Origin: an uncultured bacterium
GTDB taxonomy: Bacteria > Actinomycetota > Coriobacteriia > Coriobacteriales > Coriobacteriaceae
Direction of reading: 5' to 3'
NCBI GenBank assembly: GCA_905215505.1
Contig: CAJMPU010000017.1
Coordinates: 1 to 57,038, forward strand
DNA: 57,038 bases
Program-made: the position numbers and the translations under genes
Notes under the pieces: model-generated
The model's input: the letters and a program-made list of their open reading frames with translations, nothing else
What the model was told of the DNA's origin: nothing
The model's database searches: none
Shown: positions 27,326 through 36,448 of the stretch, one piece after another
Layout: each line of letters starts with the position of its first letter
Position numbering within the stretch: the first letter of the stretch is position 1

Positions 27326-28696
27326 ATGGCATCTGCCGATCGTTCCACGTTGTTTATCAATGCGACCATTCTGGATGGTTCGGAGCATATGGAGCCGCAA
27401 CCCGATATGGCCGTGACTGTTGAGCGCGGCGTCATCACCTGGATGGGGCCGAGTGCTGTGGCGCAGGCGCCCGCGGGTGCCGAGGTTATCGACCTGGGCG
27501 GTACGTATCTCATGCCCGGTCTCATCAATATGCACGTGCACCTGTGCGGCTCGGGCAAGCCTGTCTCGGCCGGCGATGCGGGAGCGCTGATGAAGAAGCT
27601 CGATAATCCCGTGGGGCGTGCCATCGTCCGCCGCATCCTCAAGGGCAGTGCCCAGCAGCAGCTGGCAAGCGGCGTGACCACGGTGCGCGGCGCGGGCGAC
27701 CCGCTGTTTGCCGACATCGCCGTGCGCGACGCTATCGACGCCGGTAAGTATCAGGGTCCGCGTCTGGTAGCGCCGGGAACGGGCGTCACGGTGCCGGGCG
27801 GCCATGGTGCGGGCTTGTTCGCCCAGGTGGCCAACAGCCCCGTCGAGGCAGCCGAGCAGGTGCGAGACCTGTATGCGCGCGGTGCCGATGTCATCAAGCT
27901 GTTCGTGACGGGCGGCGTTTTCGATGCGACCGAGGTGGGCGAGCCGGGCGTGCTGCGTATGCCGGTGGAGGTTGCCGCGGCGGCGTGCAAGGCGGCGCAC
28001 GAGGTGGGCCTGCCGGTTATGGCCCATGTCGAGAGTACCGAGGGCGTGAAGGCCGCGCTTGAGGCCGGCGTCGATACGATCGAGCACGGTGCCCCGATGA
28101 CGCCCGAGATCCTGGAGCTGTACCGTGGCGCCGCGGGCACGCAGCTCGAGGGACGTGCGCCCAGCGTTACCTGCACGATCAGCCCGGCGCTGCCGTTTGT
28201 GTTGCTCGATCCGGGGAAGACCCATTCGACTGACACGCAAAAGAAGAACGGCGACATCGTGTGCTCGGGCATTATCGAGAGTGCTCGTGCGGCGCTGGAA
28301 GCTGGCGTTAAGGTGGGCCTTGGCACAGATTCGAGCTGCCCGTTCGTGACGCAGTACGACATGTGGCGTGAGGTGGCCTATTTTGCCAAGTATGTCGGCG
28401 TGAGCAACGCCTTTGCGCTGCATACGGCTACGCAGGTCAATGCCGAGCTCCTGGGGCTGGGCGGCGAGACCGGTGCGATCGAGTGCGGCAAGGCCGCCGA
28501 TATCCTGGTGACGCGCAAGAATCCGCTCGATGACCTGTGCGCTCTGCGTGAACCGATACATGTGATGTGTCGCGGTGATCTGGTACGCAAGCTCAAGGTA
28601 AAGCGTATTCCCGAGGTGGACGCCGAGCTCGACGCGATTATGGCCATGCCGGCCGAGGCGCTGGCCGAGGAGCTCGCCCGCGACGGTGTGGCATAG
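27326..28696 (+). CDS. Amidohydrolase family metalloenzyme
   Basis: A 456-residue enzyme of the amidohydrolase superfamily, in the group that includes imidazolonepropionase and Xaa-Pro/Xaa-Arg dipeptidases. Metal ligands expected from the family are visible: His70 and His72 in LINMHVHL, a lysine in DVIKLFVTGG that may be carboxylated, His in MAHVEST, His in IEHGAPM, and Asp in GLGTDSSCP. It ends with the standard beta-sandwich segment (GAIECGKAADILV). The substrate cannot be told from the sequence; similar proteins hydrolyse cyclic amides or dipeptides. GGGAGGAG precedes the ATG. A strong terminator follows. Confidence 0.87.
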   Translation: MASADRSTLFINATILDGSEHMEPQPDMAVTVERGVITWMGPSAVAQAPAGAEVIDLGGTYLMPGLINMHVHLCGSGKPVSAGDAGALMKKLDNPVGRAIVRRILKGSAQQQLASGVTTVRGAGDPLFADIAVRDAIDAGKYQGPRLVAPGTGVTVPGGHGAGLFAQVANSPVEAAEQVRDLYARGADVIKLFVTGGVFDATEVGEPGVLRMPVEVAAAACKAAHEVGLPVMAHVESTEGVKAALEAGVDTIEHGAPMTPEILELYRGAAGTQLEGRAPSVTCTISPALPFVLLDPGKTHSTDTQKKNGDIVCSGIIESARAALEAGVKVGLGTDSSCPFVTQYDMWREVAYFAKYVGVSNAFALHTATQVNAELLGLGGETGAIECGKAADILVTRKNPLDDLCALREPIHVMCRGDLVRKLKVKRIPEVDAELDAIMAMPAEALAEELARDGVA

Positions 28697-28730
28697 GTGT
28701 GACAAAGGTGTAGCTCCGTTGCCGCATGTA

Positions 28731-28767
28731 AAAAGCCGAGGTCTCAACACGAGGCCTCGGCTTTTTT
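28731..28767 (+). terminator. Terminator after the amidohydrolase
   Basis: AAAAGCCGAGG pairs with CCTCGGCTTTT and runs into T bases on either strand, so it can also serve the minus-strand zinc-ribbon gene that ends at 28830. Confidence 0.88.
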
Positions 28768-28829
28768 ATCGAACAAATACTTAAGATTTGGGACAAACAA
28801 ACCTGATTAATTTGTCCCGCGTGCGGGCG

Positions 28830-29303
28830 CTAGGAGCGGGTTTCCATCTTAGCGTGGCACTTGGGGCAGGTGACGCGGATCTTGCCCTTGCCCTTGGGGA
28901 CGGAGAGCATCTGGCCGCAGTTGGGGCACTTGAGGTATGCCGTGGTCTTGCGACCCTTCCACATCTTCTTGGCCGTGCGCTTGGCGCGCTCAAAGTCTTC
29001 CTTGCTCGTTCCAGCCGCGCGCGAGGTGCCGGCCGCCGCAGCGCCGCCGCCCAAGCTGGCGACAAACTTGCCCAAGCCGGGGACGTTCGCGGTCGCGGTG
29101 ACAAAGGCAGCGTTTTCCTTGCGACGCGCATCGATGTTTTTGGACAGGCCGCGCAGCACGCCAATCACGATCACGGCGATGGCGATCCAGCTGAGCCACT
29201 GGATGCGGGCTATCGATCCGATCATCGCGATGACGATGCCGGCAAAACCCATCACGATGGTGAGTTCATCGGCACCATTGCGACCCTTCATAAAGTCATT
29301 CAT
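28830..29303 (-). CDS. Membrane protein with C-terminal zinc ribbon
   Basis: A 157-residue protein. Residues 14 to 50 hold two hydrophobic segments (TIVMGFAGIVIAMIGSIA and WLSWIAIAVIVIGVL), then a basic, Ala-rich linker, then a zinc ribbon at the end: CPNCGQML ... CPKCHAKME. The product is a common type of small actinobacterial membrane protein without known role. It may act as a sensor or a scaffold at the membrane. The AAAGG upstream of the ATG supports the start. It is transcribed on the same strand as the copper operon but lies 146 bases beyond csoR, after family C repeats. Confidence 0.75.
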   Translation of the reverse strand: MNDFMKGRNGADELTIVMGFAGIVIAMIGSIARIQWLSWIAIAVIVIGVLRGLSKNIDARRKENAAFVTATANVPGLGKFVASLGGGAAAAGTSRAAGTSKEDFERAKRTAKKMWKGRKTTAYLKCPNCGQMLSVPKGKGKIRVTCPKCHAKMETRS

Positions 29304-29357
29304 GCAAATTGCCTTTCGTTCGATATGCTGCTCGCCTTTATACCCGATTTAGAGCAA

Positions 29358-29449
29358 GGGGGACAGGTTAATCTGCACCAAGGTGGTGCAAACGTACCTA
29401 TCCCCGATACACCAAGATGGTGCAAAGCAGTCTGTCCCCAATGCCCCAA
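29358..29449. repeat. Family C palindromic repeats, copies C1-C2
   Basis: GGGGACAGGTTAATCTGCACC is the left arm. It can pair with TGGTGCAAACGTACCTATCCC (29384-29405) or with the more distant TGGTGCA...CTGTCCCC (29419-29439). Two related palindromes thus share one left arm. The region fills the gap between csoR and the zinc-ribbon gene. A third copy is at 39098-39240. Confidence 0.75.
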
Positions 29450-29722
29450 TTACTTGGAGAGCTTGTCGACGACGCGTTCGATCTCGGCGAGCTTGGCGGC
29501 TTTGAGGTCTTCGTCGCCCGATTCGATTGCCGAAGTCACGCAGCCCTCGATATGCGCCTTGAGCACGTCGGCGTTGATGCGCGCAATGAGCGCCTGCGTT
29601 GCCATGAGCTGCGTGGAAATATCGACGCAGTAGCGGTCCTCCTCGACCATCCGCAGGATGCCGTCGATCTGACCGCGTGCCGTCTTGAGCATGCGGGTCA
29701 CCGATTTATGGTCTGCCATCAT
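29450..29722 (-). CDS. csoR: Copper-sensing repressor CsoR
   Basis: A 90-residue all-helical repressor of the CsoR/RcnR family. The three Cu(I) ligands of true CsoR are present: Cys32 (RYCVDIS), His57 and Cys61 (LKAHIEGC). When copper binds, the protein leaves its operator and the copper genes are switched on. It is the last gene of the minus-strand copper set, 48 bases after copZ. The start may be either of two adjacent ATG codons; the first is used. A palindromic site of CsoR type lies upstream of copA. Confidence 0.93.
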   Translation of the reverse strand: MMADHKSVTRMLKTARGQIDGILRMVEEDRYCVDISTQLMATQALIARINADVLKAHIEGCVTSAIESGDEDLKAAKLAEIERVVDKLSK

Positions 29723-29770
29723 GGCGGGTCCTCGTTTCTGGTCGATGGGGTCGAATGCTTCTGGTAGCTG

Positions 29771-29992
29771 CTACGCGGCGGTCACGGACAGGGCGTGGAA
29801 CTTCTCGCCGGCGCCCTCGACAGCGGCGGCGAGCTGCTCGGCGGTCACGGTGTCGGCGCACTCCACCTGGACGGTCTGAGTCTCGTGATCGGCGTCGGCG
29901 TCGGTCACGCCGGCCACGTTGAGCAACGCCGACTCGACGGTGGCGTCGCAGTGGCCGCACATGAGGCCGGAAGTCTTGATTGTGTATCGCAT
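29771..29992 (-). CDS. copZ: Copper chaperone (HMA domain protein)
   Basis: A 73-residue heavy-metal-associated domain protein. The metal site is GLMCGHCDATVE, the CxxC in its usual place, with the rest of the ferredoxin-like fold (TDADADHETQTVQVEC ... AEQLAAAVEGAGEKF). Such proteins deliver Cu(I) to the CopA pump. GAGAGGAA precedes the ATG; longer in-frame starts upstream lack such a site and would add a basic non-family stretch. It lies between copA and csoR on the same strand. Confidence 0.93.
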   Translation of the reverse strand: MRYTIKTSGLMCGHCDATVESALLNVAGVTDADADHETQTVQVECADTVTAEQLAAAVEGAGEKFHALSVTAA

Positions 29993-30139
29993 GGGTATTC
30001 CTCTCTGTTGTGTCGGCTTTCCCAGGCACCCGACCTTGACCTTCAAGCCGTCGCTCGCGTACCAAAGTGCGCGTCGCTCCTCTTTCAGGTCAATCTCTGG
30101 CACCTGGAAAACCCGTTCTAAATGGACGTAATGGTGAGC

Positions 30140-32479
30140 CTATTTTGCCACTTTAGGCTTAAAGGTTCGTAGGCGCAGCGCATTGCTTACGACGCACACG
30201 CTCGACAGGCTCATGGCCGCGGCGCCGAACATCGGCGAGAGCTGCCAACCGGTGAGGGGGAAGAACACGCCCGCCGCCAGCGGAATGCCGATGCCGTTGT
30301 AGAACAGCGCCCAGAACAGGTCCTGCTTGATGTTGCGGATTGTGGCACGTGACAGCTCGATGGCACGGGCGACGTCCATGAGATCGCTGCGCATGAGTAC
30401 CACGTCGGCGCCCTCCTTGGCGATGTCGGCGCCGGTGCCGATCGCAAGACCCACGTCGGCGCGCGCCAGGGCGGGGGAGTCGTTGATGCCGTCGCCCACC
30501 ATGGCGACCTTGCTGCCCGCATCCTGCAGCCCGCGCACGTGGCGCTCCTTGTCGGCGGGGAGGACGTCGGCGATGACCTGCTCGCTGCTCAGCCCCACGC
30601 GGCGGGCGATGGCCTCGGCCGTCACGCGGTTGTCGCCGGTGAGCATGCGCACGTCGACGCCGAGCTTGCGGAGCGCGGCGATGGCCTCGGCGCTCGTCTC
30701 TTTGACCTCGTCAGCCACGGCGATGATACCGACAAGCTCGCCGTTCTTGGCAAAGAACAGCGGTGTCTTGCCCTCGGCGGCAAACTGCTCGGCAAGACCC
30801 GCGGGCACGGTAACGCCCAACTCGTCCATCAGGCGCACGTTGCCGGCTGCGATGACATTCTGCCCCTCGCGTGCCGTAACGCCTCGTCCGGGCACGGCGG
30901 CAAAGTCCTCGACCATGCGCGCGACAATTCCGCGCGCCTCGCACTCGGCCATAATCGCCTCGGCCAGCGGGTGCTCGCTCGAGCGCTCCAGCGCGGCGGC
31001 CAGCTTGAGCAGCGCCTTTTCGCTCATGGCGGGCGAGCCGTCGGTGCGCGTGGCCACCTCAATGTCGGTTACAGCCGGCTTGCCGCGGGTGACGGTGCCC
31101 GTCTTATCGAGCACCACGGTGCCCACGCTGCGCAGGTTCTCCAGCGCCTCGGCGCTCTTAAACAGAATGCCCATCTCGGCGCCCTTGCCGGTGCCAACCA
31201 TAATGGCGACGGGCGTGGCCAGGCCCAGCGCGCACGGACAACTGATCACCAGCACAGCCACGGCGGAGGTAAGCGCTTCGTTGATGCTTCCGGTCAGCAC
31301 CATCCACGCCACAAAAGTTACGGCAGAGATTACAAACACCACGGGCACGAACACGCCGGCGACCTTGTCGGCCATGCGGGCGATGGGCGCCTTGGTGGCG
31401 TTGGCGTCCTCGACGAGCTGGATAATCTTGGCGAGCGATGTCTCGGCACCCACCCGCGTGGCGCGGAAGGTAAACGAACCGGTGCGGTTGACGGTGGCGG
31501 CGTTGACGGTGTCGCCGGCGGTCTTTTCCACGGGGATAGACTCGCCGGTGAGCGCACTCTCGTCCAGGGCCGAGCTGCCCTCGAGCACCACGCCATCGAC
31601 GGGGATGGACTCTCCGGGGCGCACGCGCAGGACCTGGCCGGGAAGGATACTGTCGACGTCGACGGTGGTTTCGGTGCCGTCGTCGGCAACGACGGTCGCA
31701 GTCTTGGGTGCCAAGTCGATGAGCGCCTCGATAGCGCCGCCGGTTTTGGATTTGCTGCGTGTCTCGAGGTATTTGCCCACAGTGACGAGCGACAGGATCG
31801 TGCCCGCACTCTCAAAATACAGGTTGTCCATGCCCGTCATCATGGCCTCGTGGATTTGCCCGGCGGCCAGCTGGTCGGCCATGATAAACATGGCATAGAG
31901 CGACCAGGCGATCGACGCGGTGGCGCCGACGGCGATGAGAGCGTCCATGGTCGGCGCGCCGTGCGCGAGCGATTTAAACCCGTTGATAAAGTACGCGTCG
32001 TTGACGTAGACGATGGGGATGAGCAGGACGAGCTCGGTGAGCGCGAGCGTCATGCTGTGGGTATGGTCGGTGAAAATGCCGGGTAGCGGCCAACCGAGCA
32101 TGTGCCCCATGCCTATGTAGAACAGTGGGATGAGGAATACGATCGAGACGATGAGGCGGGTGCGCATGGCGGAGGCGGCGGCCTCCAACTTTTTGGTCGG
32201 CGACTCCATATGGGCGGTGCCGGACCTGGCTTGCGCGCTGCCGTTGGGGGCGGTTTCGGTGCCCGTACTGACGGGCGAGGCCGAGTAACCCGCGCGATCG
32301 ACGGCGGTGCAGATGTCGTCGGGGGAGACCTGCGCGGGGTCATAGTCCACCAGCATGGAGCCGGCGAGCAGGTTGACGGCGACGCTTTGGACGCCGTCGA
32401 GCTTGCTGACGGCGCGGTCCACGTGCGTCTGGCAAGCGGCGCATGTCATGCCGCCCACGTCAAACTTATCTTGAGCCAT
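30140..32479 (-). CDS. copA: Copper-exporting P1B-type ATPase CopA
   Basis: A 779-residue pump that expels Cu(I) across the cytoplasmic membrane using ATP. From the start: one N-terminal HMA domain (GMTCAACQTH, Cys13 and Cys16), eight membrane helices, actuator motif TGES, the metal-transporting CPC motif (ISCPCALGLATP), phosphorylation motif DKTGT, the SEHPLA motif of P1B pumps, and the hinge GDGINDSPALA. The C-terminal helix pair has the PMFGAAAMSLSSVCVVSNALR stretch typical of Cu(I)-selective ATPases. AGAAAGGAGAAG precedes the ATG. It leads the operon copA-copZ-csoR; 147 bases separate copA and copZ. Confidence 0.96.
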   Translation of the reverse strand: MAQDKFDVGGMTCAACQTHVDRAVSKLDGVQSVAVNLLAGSMLVDYDPAQVSPDDICTAVDRAGYSASPVSTGTETAPNGSAQARSGTAHMESPTKKLEAAASAMRTRLIVSIVFLIPLFYIGMGHMLGWPLPGIFTDHTHSMTLALTELVLLIPIVYVNDAYFINGFKSLAHGAPTMDALIAVGATASIAWSLYAMFIMADQLAAGQIHEAMMTGMDNLYFESAGTILSLVTVGKYLETRSKSKTGGAIEALIDLAPKTATVVADDGTETTVDVDSILPGQVLRVRPGESIPVDGVVLEGSSALDESALTGESIPVEKTAGDTVNAATVNRTGSFTFRATRVGAETSLAKIIQLVEDANATKAPIARMADKVAGVFVPVVFVISAVTFVAWMVLTGSINEALTSAVAVLVISCPCALGLATPVAIMVGTGKGAEMGILFKSAEALENLRSVGTVVLDKTGTVTRGKPAVTDIEVATRTDGSPAMSEKALLKLAAALERSSEHPLAEAIMAECEARGIVARMVEDFAAVPGRGVTAREGQNVIAAGNVRLMDELGVTVPAGLAEQFAAEGKTPLFFAKNGELVGIIAVADEVKETSAEAIAALRKLGVDVRMLTGDNRVTAEAIARRVGLSSEQVIADVLPADKERHVRGLQDAGSKVAMVGDGINDSPALARADVGLAIGTGADIAKEGADVVLMRSDLMDVARAIELSRATIRNIKQDLFWALFYNGIGIPLAAGVFFPLTGWQLSPMFGAAAMSLSSVCVVSNALRLRTFKPKVAK

Positions 32480-32531
32480 GGCTTCTCCTTTCTGTGGCGT
32501 AGCGTTGGAAATGTTTACCTGCCGATACTAT

Positions 32532-32554
32532 ACACCCATACCCCCTGTGGGTGT
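32532..32554. promoter_or_regulatory. CsoR-type operator upstream of copA
   Basis: ACACCCA (32532-32538) and TGGGTGT (32548-32554) form a palindrome with a C-rich centre (TACCCCC), as in known CsoR sites. On the minus strand it sits between a -35-like TGGACA and a -10-like TATAGT (32526-32531), where a repressor would block transcription of copA. Confidence 0.7.
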
Positions 32555-32629
32555 CCAGTGATAGTTGGAATGTATGACTTTTCATTACAGATGAGGGTGG
32601 CGGCTCAATCAATGGTCGCCTCTGCCAAA

Positions 32630-33011
32630 CATCTCAATCTGTAACGTCTGGACCGGTTTTTGAACCATAGCTGTTACAGATTTAGACAAACATTTCAGCC
32701 GAAAACTAACGTCTCGATCTGTAACAACTAGACCCCGTTTTACCGAGTATTTGTTACAGATCAAGACAAACAGTTGGCGGGAAACTCAATGTCTCAATCT
32801 GTAACATCAAGCACCAAATATGACCTCTAACTGTTACAAATCGAGACAAACCGTCCGCGGTCAACTCAAATGTCTTGATCTGTAACATCTGGGCCGGTTT
32901 TTTAACCCCTTACTGTTACAGATTGAGATGTTGTCTCGCGGGGCTGGGGTTTTGTCTCGTTCTGTAACATCTAGACCTGTATCTGCCGAGCTAGTGTTAC
33001 AGATCGAGACA
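32630..33011. repeat. Family A palindromic repeat array, units A9-A13 (largest array)
   Basis: Five units: A9 32630-32688, A10 32710-32768, A11 32790-32848, A12 32871-32930 (60 bp), A13 32953-33011. Linkers are 21, 21, 22 and 22 nt, so the unit starts are 80, 80, 81 and 82 bp apart. Arms vary around TGTCTCGATCTGTAACA and TGTTACAGATCGAGACA. Cores are different but most contain a (G/A)(A/G)CC...TTT motif in the same orientation. The array occupies most of the 570-bp gap between copA and the kinase gene; no gene is present there. Confidence 0.94.
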
Positions 33012-33052
33012 ATTGCCGGGGAGGGGTCCCGTCATGGCAAGACGCCCGCCGC

Positions 33053-35137
33053 TTAGATGCAGAATCCGGGGATCACGCAGGTTCGCTTGTTTGGCTTTTC
33101 CGCGGGCGTTGCGTACGTAAAGACGTCGCCGTCGTGCCCCACGCGGTTCATATAGAGTGTGCCTTCGCTCTCCGATGTGTCGGGACTCGCCGTTCGTTCC
33201 CACCAACAGGCGCCCTTGCCCTTCCACTGGCGAACCAACGTTTCGTTCGTGGTATACGGACTTACCTTGAGCTCGCGGAACAGCTGGTACTCCTTGCCTT
33301 CGCCGTTGTAGATGTCGGCCAGGTAGTGAAAGCCCTCGGCAAACGAATCGGGCGGTTGCGTACCGCACAGCTCGACCATGGCGGGCAGCCAAAGGGTTGC
33401 GGGCAGCTCGCTCAGACACGATGCGCTTCTGGCGGCGCCAACGTTATTCGAGATCTTTTTGACAGATTTGATGAGTGCGTGCAACTCGTTGGGCAGCAGC
33501 TTAAGGCCGTCGTTATCGAGCCATTCCCGCAGCTCGCAATCTGCCCAGCCGGCGCTTAACGGTTGGGCCGCGGCGTCGCGTTCGGCAATGCCGGCATCGA
33601 ACATAAACGTCAGTCCAGCCTTGCCCGTCCCGTCCAGAAGCTCGTCGTGGCGGATGCCCACGAGCTGCGCGCCGACCTGCAGCCCGTTGGTGAGCGTGAC
33701 ACGCTTGGTACATGGATAGGGGATATGCCCGTTGTCATCGAGCAGATGGTAGCGCTTGGCAATCTCGCGTGCCTCGCTACGGGTCTCGGCGGCCTTGATC
33801 TTGAGCGAAATCTCCTGCAGCTGATCCCAGGTGTAGTCGTCAAGCGAACCGCGGATGCCGTCCAGGTAGTCGGGGATGCCAAAGCCATGGGTTGCCGCCC
33901 CGATAACGCCGAGCCCCGCAACGGCCGCGACAACGCCACCGATAATAAAGCGGCGGCGGGTCATGGCATCGTGCCGGGCCCGCTCCAGAATCTCTCGCGC
34001 TCGCTCGCCGGCGACGTCGACCTTAAGGTGTGTACCGGAGTCGATGTCGATTGCGGCGTCACTGCCCGCGCCTTCGCGGCCTTCGGATTCGGAATCGGTG
34101 AGGTATGCCGAGAACACCTCGAGCATCTGCTGCTCGGTGGGACGATCGCACTGCTCGACTGAGAGACCCTTCATGATGATTTGGACGAGCGCTTCATCGC
34201 CCTCGCAGCGCGGCTCGAGCGGTGCCGGCTTGGTCTTGGTCTTTACGAGATAGAACGAGCCGGTTGCAGCGGCGTCCGTCGACTCAAAGTCAAACGGTTT
34301 GCGACCGCTGTAGAGCTGGTACAGAACACTCGAAAGCGCGTAGACATCGATTGCCGGCGAACGGCGAAGGGCCGCGATGCCTTCGATATCCTGCGTGAGC
34401 ATCTCGGGCGCGGCGTATGCGGGCGTGGCGAAGCGCCAGATGTCGGCGCGCCGGGTGATCGTATCGTCACCGAGGGCCATGGTCGCGGAGCCCATGTCGA
34501 TGAGACAGGGGTCAAAGGAGCAATCGGCGATCTGTTGCTCGAGCGTTCGACTGGTGGTGCGGAACATGATATTGGCGGGCGACAGGTCGCGATGGACGAC
34601 CGGATTAACGAGACCCTTGGTCATCAGGAGTGCGCGAAGCACGGCGTTTCCGACGGCGGCGACCATCTGGGTGGTCAGCCCGCCCGAGGCGTCGTGAGGA
34701 AGCAGGGGCAGCGCCTGCTTGAGTGAGATGCCCTCGACCCACTCCATGAGGATGAGCGGGTCGTCCTCGCACGATCCATAGCCATAGACGCGCGGAAATC
34801 CGCGCAGGTGCGAGACAGTACACAGATGACGGTACTCCTCGAACAGCGCAGCGGTGTTGGCCAGGTGCGCTGCCGATTGCTCGGCGGAGCGGTCGGGGGC
34901 TTGGCCGGAAAGGATGGCGTTGTCCTTGAGTAGCTTGACGGCAAAGACCTCGCCGCTCGTGTTGGTCGCGCGCAGCACGTGCCCGATGTTGCCGTTGTCG
35001 CGGTGGGCCGTCTGGAGAATAAGCGTCATAAACCGACGCTTGGCGTCGTCCTCGGCGCTGGGGTCGACCGCCACGGCGGTGTCGAACGTGTCAAGACGGA
35101 TGAGTTTGTCGCCATAGGCGCTATCGGTAGTATCCAT
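33053..35137 (-). CDS. Membrane serine/threonine protein kinase with a DUF6273-like outer domain
   Basis: A 694-residue Hanks-type kinase. The kinase domain covers residues 40-310: the ATP-binding lysine in EVFAVKLLKDN, the catalytic loop HRDLSPAN at 182-189, and DMG in place of DFG (CLIDMGSATM). A single membrane helix follows near 397-417 (IIGGVVAAVAGLGVIGAATHG). The outer part ends with a domain that resembles DUF6273 (GWADCELREWLDNDGLKLLP, then LWLPAMVELCG), a domain common in Firmicutes and coriobacterial surface proteins and thought to bind ligands. AGGA precedes the ATG. The FHA protein gene lies directly upstream on the same strand, so the FHA protein is probably its phospho-threonine-binding partner. 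Confidence 0.82.
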   Translation of the reverse strand: MDTTDSAYGDKLIRLDTFDTAVAVDPSAEDDAKRRFMTLILQTAHRDNGNIGHVLRATNTSGEVFAVKLLKDNAILSGQAPDRSAEQSAAHLANTAALFEEYRHLCTVSHLRGFPRVYGYGSCEDDPLILMEWVEGISLKQALPLLPHDASGGLTTQMVAAVGNAVLRALLMTKGLVNPVVHRDLSPANIMFRTTSRTLEQQIADCSFDPCLIDMGSATMALGDDTITRRADIWRFATPAYAAPEMLTQDIEGIAALRRSPAIDVYALSSVLYQLYSGRKPFDFESTDAAATGSFYLVKTKTKPAPLEPRCEGDEALVQIIMKGLSVEQCDRPTEQQMLEVFSAYLTDSESEGREGAGSDAAIDIDSGTHLKVDVAGERAREILERARHDAMTRRRFIIGGVVAAVAGLGVIGAATHGFGIPDYLDGIRGSLDDYTWDQLQEISLKIKAAETRSEAREIAKRYHLLDDNGHIPYPCTKRVTLTNGLQVGAQLVGIRHDELLDGTGKAGLTFMFDAGIAERDAAAQPLSAGWADCELREWLDNDGLKLLPNELHALIKSVKKISNNVGAARSASCLSELPATLWLPAMVELCGTQPPDSFAEGFHYLADIYNGEGKEYQLFRELKVSPYTTNETLVRQWKGKGACWWERTASPDTSESEGTLYMNRVGHDGDVFTYATPAEKPNKRTCVIPGFCI

Positions 35138-35169
35138 GGCGTTCCTTTGTCTGGCATGGGTTGCCGCGC

Positions 35170-35230
35170 GTATACGTGGGCAGTGCGGATATCGGTAAAA
35201 TACCATGATAGCCGCACTACCCACGTATAC
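35170..35230. repeat. 19-bp inverted repeat between the FHA and kinase genes
   Basis: GTATACGTGGGCAGTGCGG (35170-35188) pairs with CCGCACTACCCACGTATAC (35212-35230) with one mismatch and a 23-nt loop, the same loop length as family B. It lies in the leader of the kinase gene. It may be an RNA hairpin or another palindromic repeat family; only one copy is in the window. Confidence 0.8.
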
Positions 35231-35308
35231 CGTTGAGTATTGTCGTTTACGATGCAGAAGGTAGAAGACGAAAGACGGACGGCGACCGTCTTCCGATCGC
35301 TGTCCGTG

Positions 35309-36271
35309 CTAGTCCACAATGACAAGGAATGTCGTGTAGAGACCCAGATGGAGCCTGTCGCTGTTGGCGATTTCCACGGGGGGATAGACTTTGCCGGGTT
35401 CGCGTTGGTCGCGCGGCGGCTCAATCACAATATCGCCGTCGCCCGCGCCCGATTCGAGCACTGTGCCGTTGGTCGATCCAAGGCCCTGGGCGTACCAGTG
35501 CTCACCCTCGAGCCAAATACGAAGATGCTCGCGCGAGGCGTCGGCGCCTACATCGGTGATGCTGGGCGAGGTTTTGGGCAAAGAACCAATCACGGTGCCG
35601 CGCGGATCGCGTGTGAGGGGATGGATTTGCATGTCGGCGCAGTTGTCGGCATGGGTTCTGAGCAGACCGAGGTTGGGAGCGACGGTGTGCGGCTGCTCCA
35701 GGCTGCTCATAAAGCCACGTCCGACGGTAGTTTCGGTGGTGCCAAAGTGCCCGCCCGTCTTGCTGTCGCAAAAGCGCTCGACGGTGGCCACGCCCTGAAC
35801 GGGATCGGCGAGCGCCCCCGTTGCCACAAAGAGCATAAGGTAAAGCGTGCTTTTCTCGCGCACGGCATTGCCGTCAAAGTTGTCGATGCGATTGAGGGCA
35901 TTTGCATATAGGCGGCTGTCCAGCTTGTAGCTGGCGAGAGCCGACATCATTTCGTTGGCGGCCGGACCGCGATAGTGCTCGGCGATTGCCTGATAGGCTG
36001 ACTCGCCGCCGCCGAGCTTGCTGCAGATTGCCGCGGAAAGGTTGAGCGTGGTGACGGTAAAGTCGCTGTAGATGGCGGGCGCGCACTGGTCAGGCTTGCG
36101 ATGGACGATGTAACGGGTGAGATACGAGCGGTTGGAAGAGCATTTCTCGAGCAGGGTACTGCCGAGATAAGAGTCTCCATTGATAAGCATTCGGGCGATC
36201 TCGAGATGTTTAAGACCGCCGAACGAGCGAATATCGTTATAGAGGACCGAGCAAGGCGTCTCTGCTGCCAC
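35309..36271 (-). CDS. FHA domain protein
   Basis: A 320-residue protein with a C-terminal forkhead-associated domain, which binds phosphothreonine. The domain has the signature SITDVGADASREHLRIWLEG (SRxH) and GLGSTNGTVLESG (the STNGT turn), near residues 240-290. The first 220 residues are helical and unfamiliar (SAAICSKLGGGESAYQAIAEHY). The GTG start is supported by a strong AAAGGAGG six bases upstream; an in-frame TTG at 36301 would also be possible but has no site. It is followed on the same strand by the kinase, 171 bases away. Together they look like a kinase and reader pair. A -10-like TATAAT is seen upstream. Confidence 0.85.
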   Translation of the reverse strand: MAAETPCSVLYNDIRSFGGLKHLEIARMLINGDSYLGSTLLEKCSSNRSYLTRYIVHRKPDQCAPAIYSDFTVTTLNLSAAICSKLGGGESAYQAIAEHYRGPAANEMMSALASYKLDSRLYANALNRIDNFDGNAVREKSTLYLMLFVATGALADPVQGVATVERFCDSKTGGHFGTTETTVGRGFMSSLEQPHTVAPNLGLLRTHADNCADMQIHPLTRDPRGTVIGSLPKTSPSITDVGADASREHLRIWLEGEHWYAQGLGSTNGTVLESGAGDGDIVIEPPRDQREPGKVYPPVEIANSDRLHLGLYTTFLVIVD

Positions 36272-36378
36272 GGATACCTCCTTTGATTGCTTCCTAGCCA
36301 ATATGGCGATAGGAATTAATGGCCCCCGGTGGGCGACGTATTAAATGGCTGCGCAATATATAGCGTAACCAAAGCAAC

Positions 36379-36384
36379 ATTATA
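36379..36384 (-). promoter_or_regulatory. Possible -10 box for the FHA-kinase genes
   Basis: TATAAT on the minus strand, 108 bases before the FHA start. No good -35 box is visible, so this is a tentative promoter. Confidence 0.3.
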
Positions 36385-36448
36385 GGCCACATGTTCGAAA
36401 TTGCAGGAAGACTGAGAGATTTGGTTTGGACTGGACGGAAATCCCCTC

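Noticed and set aside
32630..33011. The five-unit family A array as a CRISPR array
   Set aside because: The units are inverted repeats with two kinds of variable segment, not direct repeats separated by unique spacers of about 30-40 nt. There are no cas genes in the window. The spacing is regular, but the layout is different.
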